A stretch of DNA of 64,000 nt, from assembly GCA_008508345.1 (NCBI GenBank), contig QNGE01000906.1, positions 69,877 to 133,876 of the forward strand, in the 5' to 3' direction. Source of the stretch: Paragonimus westermani (Eukaryota; Platyhelminthes; Trematoda; Plagiorchiida; Troglotrematidae). This document shows, one piece after another, positions 15,501 through 27,174 of this stretch; the stretch's first letter is position 1, and every line of letters begins with the position of its first letter. The notes under the pieces are model-generated. The model had not been told where the DNA came from and ran no database searches. It saw only the letters and a program-made list of their open reading frames with translations. The position numbers and the translations under genes are program-made.

Positions 15501-18500
15501 AAATAACGCTGTCTATGACGACCAGAGTGAGTTATTTTGGTACTTTTTTTCAAAAGGAACTAAACCATTGGTTGTATTTGGTGTATATCATGTAGATGCT
15601 TCACGTATTCACATTTTTTCTTACGGCGTTCCGAAACCTTGAGAAATGCGTTGCACATTGTACACAACAAAGATACCACGACTAAAGCCGAACCGTTTGA
15701 CTGTCACATTTTGACACGACAGCAATCACAACGTTGTCAGTCGTTTATGATGTTCAACAATCCAGCCATCTTTGGACGGTTTCAGTAAGGGATACTTCAC
15801 TGAAATTTCCAGTAACAAAACAAAAGAACTCAAGGGTGAAATTGAGTCGGTTCAAATTTGCTGTTCGATTGAAAGGATTGGCCATACCTTCATCATTGCA
15901 CTTGTGCGAATTATATATATATATGAAGCACTTTTGTCTCAAACCCACGGTGTGTCATTTTAAACCGTCAATGTTGTGGTCGTGAGTGTAAGTCGAGTTC
16001 AGATTTCATTATCCGTGTAAAGTAGAATAAGGAAGATGGGAAAAGTGTCGTGCATGGAAGGCTGAATTAAGTTCCGGTTAAATACCATGATAAGTGGTGG
16101 TTCACCGGAATGAACCACTTTTTCAAATGGTCCACTACGAATATGTGTATCCAGAGTGCCTTCACCAGAAACTGATTCACGGTGTAAGTTCCAATTCTGT
16201 TTCACCGTATTTCTAATCTTTCGAGAAATTTCAACAATAAAATTCATCTCTCTGTTTCTTCCCGTCTCTCAGATTTCTGTGTGGAACCTTCCTTTATCAA
16301 GCACTTGTCGCGTAAGTTCTGTTTTGCTGTTTGTTATAGTTGAGAGGTGTATGTCATAGCTGAGTAAAGTATATAAGTGTGAACCTGCAAACCTTTCAAA
16401 ATAACTCATGCTTTTTGTCTGGTTGTCATATTTGGCTTAAATTGGTTTGTCCAACACCTTTATTTCTAACTCGCTACACTATCTGGTTTTATCAGAGCCT
16501 CGCTTGCAGATACGGAGAGCTTGATCAATTTAGAGCCCGACGCCGTTTCGCTATTCGGACTACGTTACAATCAGTTATAACTACAATCATAATTTTAATG
16601 AGAGTGCATTCGAGTTGTGCAATATCAGAACAAATCAGCCCGCCAAGAGGTCTGGCTAACTAGTTGTCCTGTTTTACGCAGGACAAGATTTCTCTCTCTA
16701 AATTCAGTAAATACCCCGCTGATTGAAAAATGGCTGCATTGCAATTCGGAACCAGCAGCCAAAGTGCGTCATGGGACGATACAAGAAGTGCGTGGCAAAT
16801 AACATCATTGTAGATGATAACGCACATCACAGTGTCCATAGGAAATATTACAATACTGCACCGACTGACCACAATTTGTTCAAGCAGGTTTTAGAGAAGC
16901 AGTGGAAACAATCGCACACTCTCAGTGAGCGTTTGAGTATGTTTAGCAGACACACTAAGAGATCCACGTTCCCACGCACTGTGGTGACAGCAAAATTGGA
17001 AGACGTGCATGTTCTACTTGAGCACACAGTTGAGTAATTAGTAGCAAGGTCCCGTCCAATGGTTTCAGACCTCACCCGATTGATCTGAGCTTTACTCACT
17101 TTGTAACCAAAGATTAACTTGAGCAGTAAATAAAAAAGTGGTGTTTCACTTCATAGCTTCAGAAACTTTAATACAAATTTTGTTCAAACCTTTTAACAGC
17201 AGGTTTATTCGCTAAGCCCCGTTTTCCTTGAAAAACGTGACGGAATCCATAGGCGTTCAACCAGATCTGTGTAACGCTTACGCCAGAGGCCCATGGTGGA
17301 TGGGATGTTGGTAACTTGTGCGATGGCAGAACTACGGTATGTTGGCAATCGTCAGCAGCACCTAACTTGGAACACCGAAGAGCATTATTATGAGATACAT
17401 TCATCCGCCTGACACCAGTGTCTATCGCATTTTCAGAAGTGGTTAAGAGCGATCTCGTAAACATTTCGCTGGATAGTTGGCTGAACTACATCGGTCTTTG
17501 GGAGAAAGCAAGAAAGAAAGTAAGCAAAGAAATTTGCATACATGATAGCAAACTTGGTGAGAACGGAACCGTGTCCTGGTGAATAAGTTTCTGGACTAAA
17601 ATCGGGCGATTATTCATGGGTGCGTGATGCAAATGAGACCTGACTAAGCTGACATTGCTGCCGACCTCCTTGCTGGTGGTCTTTAGGACCGTTATGACCA
17701 CCACCTATTATCAACTAACACAATACGTCAAATTTGACAGGACAGTCTTCTCGGGAGTAAGACAAGAGATTTGTTTACGAGTTGAGATAAATAACGTGGT
17801 TAACTTCTATCAATGCCGTACGCAAATAACTTACTACAAATCATGTTAGTTGAATTTTGGCCCATGCATATGTTGCATACACAAAAGGAATGCTGGCAGA
17901 ATTAATAACGGAACAAAAATATCGTCGGGAGAACACTGACAAATATGTCTCTGCTAAAAACCACTATGTGTGAAATGAATTTGTTGAACCATCCACGGGA
18001 AAATTGAGGGTGGGTGTAGGTCTTGATTATGTGCTTATACATCTTATTTAAGTTACCTCTCAATGAGAACATCATGCTGAACCGGAAAATATAGCACAGT
18101 AATTTGTTGAATATGTTGTCTGTCCAAGAATGAGAAAACTTTAACCTTCAGTAATGTTGTATTCATCCCGCTTTAAAAACGCTGAGTAATCTCGACAGGT
18201 TGCCACATCATTACTAACGCGACCACAATCCTTAAACAGATCATCTAGAATTACTCTGAAAAACAATTCAGCCAAGAGTCTACTTTTTTCAAATTGACCA
18301 TTAGTTTAAGTTAACATGATGCTGCTCAGAAAAATTGCTGCCCACCATGTGTTCACTGCATTACTGAAGGCGGTGGCTTTATATTATGAAATGCACTTTG
18401 TTCTCAACATTATATCGTATTTTTGTACTGACCCGTGTCTGAAGATTGATATCTTGGTAGTCACATATTTAGAGAATTATTCGATAAACAAGTGGACGTG

Positions 18501-21500
18501 AAATCAAAGTTTGTAGATGGTCTAATATGGTGTTTCAAAACTTAGTTAGAAGTGAACGCTGACGTGCACGAACTAATCAGCTGCAATCGAAGATATGGAT
18601 AGGTTGTGTTCCACGTACAACCTGCAAACCCAGGTCCGATTTGCACAGTGAAAAGATGTTGTGTATCAAAACGAATATTCGTGATTAACGCATCAACTGT
18701 GGACTGGAGAGTATGCCCCTGCAGTTTATGCAGTCGTTTTGGATTTCCTCTGGCCAAGGTTAGAAGATCGAAAGTAACTGCAGAAAAGACAACTGTGCCG
18801 TTTGTCCGTTTAACTACCTCCATACTTATGCTGTCCACGGCATTGTGAAAACTGCTGTCAGAGAAAGATTTCACAATCCAGGTAGGTGTAGAACTGTTGA
18901 TCCGAAAAAGTGCTTTTTTCGAGGAACAATTCAAAATTGTAAGCCGCTCAACTGTTTTCCATGCATTTCAAAACAAAACAAACAATATTTAAGGAAACTC
19001 ATCCATCTAGAGGGAACAATAACGGAAATTTTATGAAATTCACTAGGAACCGTGATGCGAGTGACCAACTATTTGACTTCATTACATTTCCTCAGATAGG
19101 CGGTTAGCATCCATACTGAAAAGAACCGAAACAACTTACATGCTTTTAACACGATTGTCTCAGTGCTGAATCTTCCGAAATGTCGGTGACTTGAACCTGG
19201 CACCTCCGTGATATTGGTGTCACTGTCATGTTGACTGATGGTTACAAGTGCTGCTTACTAGCCAATTGGTGAGAAGTGACGTTGGAACCTATAGAATTAA
19301 CAGCGGCACTCATTCACATATCATTGTTATCCCGACACGAAACAGGTATCATTAAACAACCTGCTTGCCAAAGCTATATTTCTTGCTAGAATTCTCCACG
19401 ACTCTTCATTGTTTTCCCGATAATTACTAGGTTGAGTTAGGAAAAATTTCTATGTGGCTGCTAATGCTTAATGTACTTCTGTTGTAGATTCCTCTCGATT
19501 ATATCTACCCCAACCCCCATACTCACCACTGTGACACGTACCAGACAAAATGTGCGTATGATGACGAGGATCGCTCAAAACAACGAGCTTCGGCAACCCC
19601 TCGTTTGAAGACTTAATATAATAAAATATCGTAGAATATCACAGAATCCATTGGGCATATCCTTGTTACACTAATCATTACAAGTTTGTACCTTCCGAAT
19701 TTTATTGCCGTAATCCTTCCACGGCTTCCATGTAATCCCTATATCTTTTCCTAGGTGTTATAAAACAGTTTCGAGTGAACTTTTGTAGACGGAAAACACC
19801 TTCATCAATACTTTCTTTAGTTCACATAATGCTCGATCCAAGGTTTCATTAATGCCAAAATGATTAACTTAACTCACAAGGGACTGGGGTTGTCACAGGA
19901 AAAGCACGAGTTCCATATTGTTTTATCTACTCTGCCACGTGAGAAATTATATCGGACCATCTTATCTCTTGATTGATTTGGCGGGTACGTTTTGATTCAT
20001 CGAGAGAGATAGATAATTATATCCATGTAAGATCTTGCGGATGTTGCCGATTTTGTTGCTAGTTCGAATTCGGCTGAAACCCAGGTTTTTCTCCTTGGGT
20101 CTCTTCTGATTCAGAAAATATGACAAACCAATTGCTAAACTGCCTCTTGTCAGGTATTGCCAGTAAATTGAAAACCTAGTGCATAAGGTGCTCATTTGGA
20201 GCTTTACTCCGTTATGTTGCCAACCGGTAGTACATTCCTCCTTCTTACAGTAAACGAAATATCTGTGCGGCAGAAAATACCCTACAGTCAGGTTGTAATA
20301 TATTTCGATAAAACATTGCTTCATCCATATTGGCTTAGGAATCCAAGCCAGTGATTTTCCAGCAGGCCGAATTTGACCATGAACTTTCAAAATAAATGTT
20401 ATGTGAAATCGCAGAAGTACCCAATTACATATAGTGAACCTAAGTGCCGAACGGCAACGAATGTTCTGCCAGCGAAATGCCACGTCGAGAGTTGAGAATC
20501 GTCACATTTGAACGCAGTTATCTGCGCAACCAATTTGTGTCGTATGACATCTGTCATATGCGCGATGGGCTAGCTGCCTATGCAAGAATTTGTAAGCAGT
20601 TCACACTCGGATTCACCAGCGCCAACTCCGATAGTTTGCATCGTGTTTCTAGACATGACTCACGTTTTTACCACAGTCGCACACTCGATGCTTCGCACAC
20701 AACTGTTGCATCGTGATCTACAACGGTCTTGTCTGTTTTAGGTTGTCATGTTGCTTGTCCACTAGACATTCTGGTAGTTGTACCCAACAATTATGTGTTC
20801 CATCAATCTGGAATTCTCCTTGTCAACATGTGTACCCGCACATCGCGTTTCAGTTTGAGAACTGACGCCTTGTTTGTTTGGCAGTTGATGGAAAATATCT
20901 AAATAGTTATGATTGCACAGGTGACAGCATACACATATTCCCATCCAATCAGCTGACCTATATCTCTAACTCAAACAGCAGTTGTAGAAATGAAGTTGCC
21001 TCGGAAATGGCTGGCAAATGGTTAATTTCACGTGGCTTTTGTTGAGTTCCATTAGATAATAACAACCATGAGAAAAGGTAGTGGTTTGCCTTACACAGTT
21101 CATTCTCTAAAATGTTGCTTGCAAATTCGTCTTGTTGGATTAAACAGTGTACGTATCAACCACGGTTCGAAGGCCCGTAAAGAGAGTCTGTCGATCCGTA
21201 TGTACTAATCTATCTGCATGCTCTTTTGCGAATAGAATTTGAGACCTACCCAAGTGTCCACTCAAGAGTTCTAATGCCAACTCAGGGTAGCTCACTATAA
21301 GTTCTGCGTTCTGTCGTAAACCACCTGTTCCTGGAAATACCGTCCTTTCGATCCTGTAAAACTGTCGCAACTTAGTGATCATTCGTGCTCAACAGAATAT
21401 TACCAACTCATCGTCTGCCTGCATGTTTGTCCGCATTCCATGCTTCAGAATTAGCTGGCGGTAAATCACCGCATGTTACTCCAAAATGCCACCTGCAGCA

Positions 21501-24165
21501 CCAGCAACTTGATACACTCTGCTTCTAAGCGTAAAAATTAATGTGGGTTCACAAAATAGCACACATAACCTTCATCTTGCTCGATCAGATATATCAGAGC
21601 GCCTACCTAGCAATTTGTTCTGGCGGTGGAATTATCACCAACGAAGTACTCTACGAGGAAGCCATTCGAGGTCAACTCGCTCTTTGTGATTACAGAAAAC
21701 CGTTGATCCTATCTTCGTTGATTATGAATTGTCACGTTTGATTCTCGCTTTGCCACCGTTCAGAAATTCTCTGAGAATACAGACACCTCCACATCGGTAC
21801 ATATCGTGTGAATGTCAGTCTTCCAAGTTCTTCGATCACGTTTATAACTACAGCGCGTTGCTTAACATGCATGCCAAGTGTTTGCTTTTCTCATTTGCGT
21901 ACAGTTTTCTCGGTAACATTTCAACTTACTGCATAACGACACTAAGGTATCTACATATATCTGAGCTGAAGTTATTAGGCTGAAATCACCCCAGTACAAA
22001 CTACCACATTTCCGTTGTTTGTGTGGATAAACCATGTGACTTAACGTGACAATGCTCAATGAAAACGAGCATAATGGATAGAGCTATATCGGTATCTTCT
22101 ATCTACAAACCTTCTGCTGATCGTCTACCATTTAACCGTACATGAAACACTGCCTGCTAGAAGTTGTAATGAAACATTTTAAAGTTTACTGGATCAAACA
22201 GAACCTCAATTTCCTTGTTGCTCTGTGCAAAACACTCTTGACGTGTTCTTCGGATGAGATTGTGTACGAGACATCATGCTTCAGTGACTGAGTTGTGTAT
22301 CCGTGATACAACGGGTATCACTCATTCCTACTCAATATCCGTTTGTACAAAGCTACTCAAGCATTCGTGATTGAACCCGACGCTGCACATTAATCCAAGT
22401 ATCACCCAGTAAAGTAGGATTTTAATCTGTGGTTGTATGATAACTGAGGATTTTCATGAATTTTATGTTCGTCCGCATTTGCGGTCAAACACAACATAAC
22501 GGTTTCCGATAAGCGGCTCTATCCGCTTTCATACATTTGTTCCAACGTCGCTTAGCCACTGTGTAAAGTCCTATTCAACCACACGAACTGAAAGCTGGAC
22601 TGGTCTGTTTCAAAATGTTTCTACATTAGTATAACGGTTTCAGTATATTCTGGTAGATTTGAGAATGGCCACAGGTGGCATATGAGATGTGCACAATACA
22701 ATTTCATTCACATATCAACCGTTACCTTGACGAAGTTCATGTGTGCATTATGTGGCGGGTGAGCAAGCAACAAGCAATGACGGTTGCAATATGCACAAAA
22801 TTTCCCGAATTCCAGCGTTGCCTGAGTGCTTTACTAGTAGAAGAAGGCTGGGTATGAACATTTCGGTTCAGCAGTTGACTGTAACTCAGTTCGTCTTCTT
22901 CACGAACCGATTGCTGCATAATTTGCAAAGCCCATGCGATTGCTCCCATTTAAGCTAACGTTAACAGATAACTGCAACAGGCCACGAGCGAATGAGTGCG
23001 TGCAAACTGCCATCGACAAACGTGGCAATACTGAGATGGTGAGCAGATAAACCAGAGAATATTCAGCCATCTTGTTGTTCATACCGATTTATCGAGAAAC
23101 ACATGACGAACTTGTTTTGTGATCATACCATCAAGTCAATACACATCAGTTAGGTAACACACTGCGTAATGATTACACGTCGTTCAAGAATGTGAAAACT
23201 AATTTTTCATTTTATGGAGCACAAGTGAGTTTCCCAACTTGCAAGGTGCCAAGTTGAACTGCCCACCAACCAGAGAAGGCTAAATATACAAAAAACCTTA
23301 CTGCGCGCCCACAGCTCCGGTCTGAATAATAATGAGTTTGAGGTGAATCCTTATTTTTGTGAGCTTGAATGAAGCGATGGGGAAGCAGAATTCCTGTGAT
23401 GTTCTTCGGACAAACATTCTATACATCCTGATCGCACATGTGCGTGCAACTAATTTTCACCGTTAATTTGAGGTTTCATATGACGGAAGTCACGGCTTGG
23501 AGGGATTAGACAAACAGGCATGGAAAAGATCATTAAAATGTGGGGGGATGCTGAATGCCAGGGCAGCTGCGGCAGCAACTCTAATTGTTTTTCAACACAC
23601 AGGTGGGTGTTGACGCCTAAAGAGGAAAGCCTCAGAAAACTGGAGAATGCGTTTATGGTAACTTCAGAAGATCGCAGGGAGTGCTTCACGAATCCCGACT
23701 CAGTGTCTTGATTGGATGAGGTGTCCTTGTCATTGGTGGTTCTGGGTTCCCTCAGTCGGTGTCTGTGCACGTGCTTGGCGTTTCTATTCGTGCTTCCAGT
23801 CGCTTGGGGACATGCTGCCTGATACGAGAAGCTGACTGTCGACTTCTCCGTCTGATATTATTATTATTGCAACTACATAAGTATTCCTGCAAGCAGTCGG
23901 GTGTAGCAGACGTTGGCTGTTTGCTCGTAGCCAAGGAGACTGAGAGGGCCCTGGTTTGCTGTGTTATGCATAGTGTACCGGTGTCTTTTTAACAACGTTC
24001 GCCAACCGTCATCCACAAACGTGAGTTCTAGATATACGGTTCTGTTTGGTATTGCTGTTTCATGTCTCCATGGTGTAATAACACTGCTATATTTCCGGAT
24101 ACATATCAGCGGGTACCTGTTGGACTGCAACGTATCTGTGAATGTCCCTAATTTTTGTGGTTGAT
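6501..24165. other. Long gene-poor stretch
   Basis: I find no protein I recognise in any frame. Small features visible are a (TA)n run at 15,912-15,924 and an (ATT)4 microsatellite at 23,857-23,868, inside a somewhat GC-richer patch (23,460-24,000). The longest frames are 173 codons (19,962-20,483, minus) and 130 codons (18,542-18,934, minus). Neither shows a family motif, and frames of that size are possible by chance over this length. Probably intergenic or large-intron sequence with decayed repeats. Confidence 0.5.
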
Positions 24166-24169
24166 TGCA

Positions 24170-24580
24170 TTATGTGCATAGACTCCTTCGTCTGTGAATA
24201 GGTCTTCGAACAAGGATTCTCACTCATTGCGCTAGACAGGAACATTCAGAATGAATTACTGTCCTGTCCAGATGGGCTGTCTGTTAGTGGATTTCTCCAT
24301 CGTGCCATCTGGTCATCAGATAACTGGAATGTCCAGGATCGGGAGGCAGCTGTTCACTTCCTTCTCTCTGGTTAGCTCGGAGTTTGGATATACATGATCC
24401 ATCCCCACGCATATCAGGTTTGAATCACTTGAGTTCATAGAAATGGCCAGAATATCCTCTGCGTAACGCTTGTACAGTGCTGGCTTCGATAAACTTTCAT
24501 ATAATGTAGATCCCACTTTAGCCATAAAAATCAGCTAGGAGTGAAACGAAGGAACTACCCATCATCTTAACGTTTAAAAT
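24170..24580 (-). mobile_element. Penelope-like element, reverse transcriptase remnant
   Basis: Read on minus, the order of short motifs fits the palm region of Penelope-like reverse transcriptases. First comes MGSSFVSLLAD (about 24,567-24,530), the counterpart of the family's MGSP.S...A motif. After a one-base frame change comes LYKRYAEDILAIS, in the catalytic YxDD position but with the motif altered to YAED. Next is a K/E-rich stretch ending in CLPILD. Then, in another frame, come DGTMEKS and PIWTGQ, matching the post-palm block. Several stops follow. The GIY-YIG endonuclease half and the N-terminal fingers are not seen. Such elements copy themselves by target-primed reverse transcription; this piece is dead. 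The motif order makes the family call fairly sure, although the copy is short. Confidence 0.7.
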
Positions 24581-25990
24581 CAGTTACATGACCATGTGTG
24601 ATCGCGACGTGCAAAACGTTAATCTGGAGAACATCACATGGCTTATGTCTTCGCAATGCCTTATTCAAAATACTGGTGAGATAACATGCTCAGACCAACT
24701 ACATACACTGAGAGGCCCTGAGCTCAGACAAACGATGTAACGTTCAGGTTTGAAAAGTGCAATGCACCTTTGAGCAAACCATGGCAGATAGGATTTCAGA
24801 AAGAAGCTGAGGATGAACGCAGGTGGGTTGCATTTCTTTGAGTAAGTAAATTGAATTTAACTGTTCATGGGACTGATGGGTGTCTTCCTTTACCTGGTTG
24901 TAAGCTCCAGTTGTGAACTTGAAAACAGGCGCGATCAGCATTCAGCTAGTAGATAGAGTACGTAGTTAAACATGCTTTGTCGTTTGAAATTTACCACAAA
25001 TTTCCGGTCGGTATACCGAGATGGATCTGGAAATGCCGACCCTTACTGACTAGGGTGAACACATGCGACTATTTAATTCGAATCTGTAAACAGAAGACGT
25101 CGGATGCGAAACACGCTCCTTTGTGGCCAGCTACCACTCCTTCCTACGTACTGATTATTCAGGACTGGTATCATTCAGGGTCTATCCACTGAAAGCTTAG
25201 TACGTGCAGTTCCGGGATAGTCAAATGTGGATATCCAATAAATGACTGGAACCTGAGAAGGACATCGCTGTGTTGAAGAAACAGATAACTAATGTGCAAC
25301 CTGGTAATGGCTAACATGTTCGTAACTACTCAACTCGAAACCGCTTTGTAGAAAATCACCCGATAACACTTCCGGATCCGCCAATAAATTGGCGTGGACT
25401 CTGAATTGCTGAATTTTCTATTCGGTTTGGTTTTCAAAGAAGACCTGAAAGCATTCACTGGTTTCATAGTGTTTATTCTTTTGAGGTTCACTGGTGACTC
25501 TGGTAGTTGTGCAGCTGAACGTGAAAATGGGTGAATCTTTTCGGCTGTTATCTGCAACGAAGAGCGCTGGCATCTCAATATCGGTAAATAATACTAGAAC
25601 ACGGTGGTGTGATCTTCGTGCCATTTCTTAGTGTGATCACATTTCATACCGTACGTAAGATGGAGTAAACCTGTCGGTTGTTTCATACCACTATAAGAAA
25701 ACATCTTGGGCACCAATAGTAATCAGCGTCAAGTGTTCATATAGGCCATAATCTCACAACTTTTGCTCATTCACGAGAAAAATATCCTTGGTCACAGAAA
25801 TGATCAGCAGTTTACAGGATATAACTGGGTATCGATCCATGGTCCCTTCCAGCCATGCAGTGTACGGCAGTGTACTTAATGCACCATCTTATGGATCATG
25901 CAGATGCGTTCTGCAATGAAGAACGATAAAAATCGCAGAGTTAACGAAGTACTCGTCTGATATAAATATTTTTTTCACGGAACAACTTAC
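24581..25990. other. Unassigned stretch between the Penelope remnant and candidate exon
   Basis: Several minus-strand frames of 60-80 codons occur (24,744-24,941, 25,330-25,578, 25,418-25,624). One of them (25,418-25,624) begins just after an acceptor-like CACTAAG and could be another exon of the candidate gene upstream on the minus strand, but it has no matching phase or motif. I see nothing firm. Confidence 0.4.
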
Positions 25991-26684
25991 ACTACCTGTT
26001 TGACTCCACATGTGAACATATGCAATTTCTAGTAGTTTCGAATTACGCGTAAACAGTAACTTGCTCGGCAACACAAGAAGTTTGACCTTAAAGTCTATGA
26101 GAAGAAATGAAGAAAACATGGAAAAACAAGCAAACTTCCAACCTGATGCCTCATAGTCATCAGCTATACAGATGATTTTGCCTGGTAGCAGGACCAGTTT
26201 GAGAATGTTTATCTCCACGATTCCCATAAGGCTTGAGAACCCGCAGGTATGAATTTGTTTGGCACCTGTTACTTCACCTGTGTACAAAAATTTGTGGATG
26301 GACTTATCGACACGAGCTGAAATACTGTTTTGTGGAAGGTTACTGCCAGACAGTGTCACCCGCCGAAGTAAGCTGACATGGTTGCCCAGTGACCAAATTG
26401 AATGACACTCCGGCACAGTATCGGATTTCGTTATGGTGAACACTTGAGTAAGAAGTGCTGGGTAAGTGTAACGTGTGTCAAACCATGTGTTAATCGCGAA
26501 CGCAGTTGAACTAACCAATGGAAAAGCCGAGATTTCCATACTGGATCCGCTAATTTTCGCAGCATACCTCAACCACCCTCCAGTTATAAGCAACTCTCCT
26601 ACCAACATACACACTGACGATAAAAAGTTTGGGCGTTTCACGCCACAAAACAGTCGCAGAGGAATTCCGGAACTCAAGGATGTA
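25991..26684 (-). CDS. Candidate exon of an unrecognised protein
   Basis: This is most of the longest open frame in the window: 273 codons read on minus down to a TAA at about 25,889. With about 6% stop codons per codon at this composition, such a frame is very unlikely by chance. There is no ATG near its start, so I read it as an internal exon rather than a whole gene. An acceptor-like TTTGCAG ends at 26,685. Donor-like GTAGTG and GTAAGT overlap at 25,995-25,985 within the frame, so the true exon may stop near 25,991 or 25,996. The peptide alternates hydrophobic and polar residues and has scattered cysteines, as in beta-sandwich domains, with no clear membrane segment or catalytic motif. I do not recognise the family. 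The plus strand is closed in all frames over this span, which argues against it being a shadow. Confidence 0.42.
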
Positions 26685-26992
26685 CTGCAAACTCGATCAA
26701 TTCTCAGCAAATCCAGGTAAACATTTATGCACAGTCATCATCACCACACTAGAACAAACGGCATCGATCTCAATGTCAGGAGCGCGATATGGGTACTGTG
26801 GTAAGACCACTATTGGAACTCATATTCAGGCATGTGCACTTTGCTGGATAAAACGTGACCGTTCTAGAAGCTATCTAGAATGGGGCTACCAAAATGGATG
26901 ATAGCTACTCTTCTTCTGCATGCGGATCAGCTCTCAGAGTTATGACTATCTCTCCTACTCCGTAGACTTCCAAGGGGTGGCAATATACTTAC

Positions 26993-27174
26993 AAAAATTT
27001 CATCGTTTCCGGTGTTCCTAGCAAATGTTTTACAACATCGATGGTACCGTGCATCTCTGAAACTGAAAACGAGAGTTTCTTACCACACGGAATCCTCGTA
27101 TGTAGTCGACATGATGTTGCCCTCTGAACCGGTTCGGTATGGATTGCAACACCGGAGTTGAATGTCACGGTAAC
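26993..27174 (-). CDS. Candidate upstream exon of the same unrecognised gene
   Basis: The frame begins VTVTFNSGVAIH after an acceptor-like TTGACTAAG and ends at a perfect donor GTAAGT (26,992-26,987). The exon is 182 nt, leaving two bases over. The next candidate exon on minus starts with one base before its codon frame, so the two join in phase. The peptide is beta-like and contains two cysteines. I do not recognise it. An earlier exon may exist at about 27,908-28,118, where a frame ending HWYVAP meets another GTAAGT donor, but its phase does not join directly to this one. Confidence 0.3.

Noticed and set aside
18542..18934. 130-codon minus-strand frame as an exon
   Set aside because: No acceptor or donor fits its ends, and a plus-strand donor-like CCAG|GTAGGT overlaps it; neither strand has supporting motifs.
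19962..20483. 173-codon minus-strand frame as a gene
   Set aside because: Its length is within chance for the window, it has no splice or start support, and no motif is visible.
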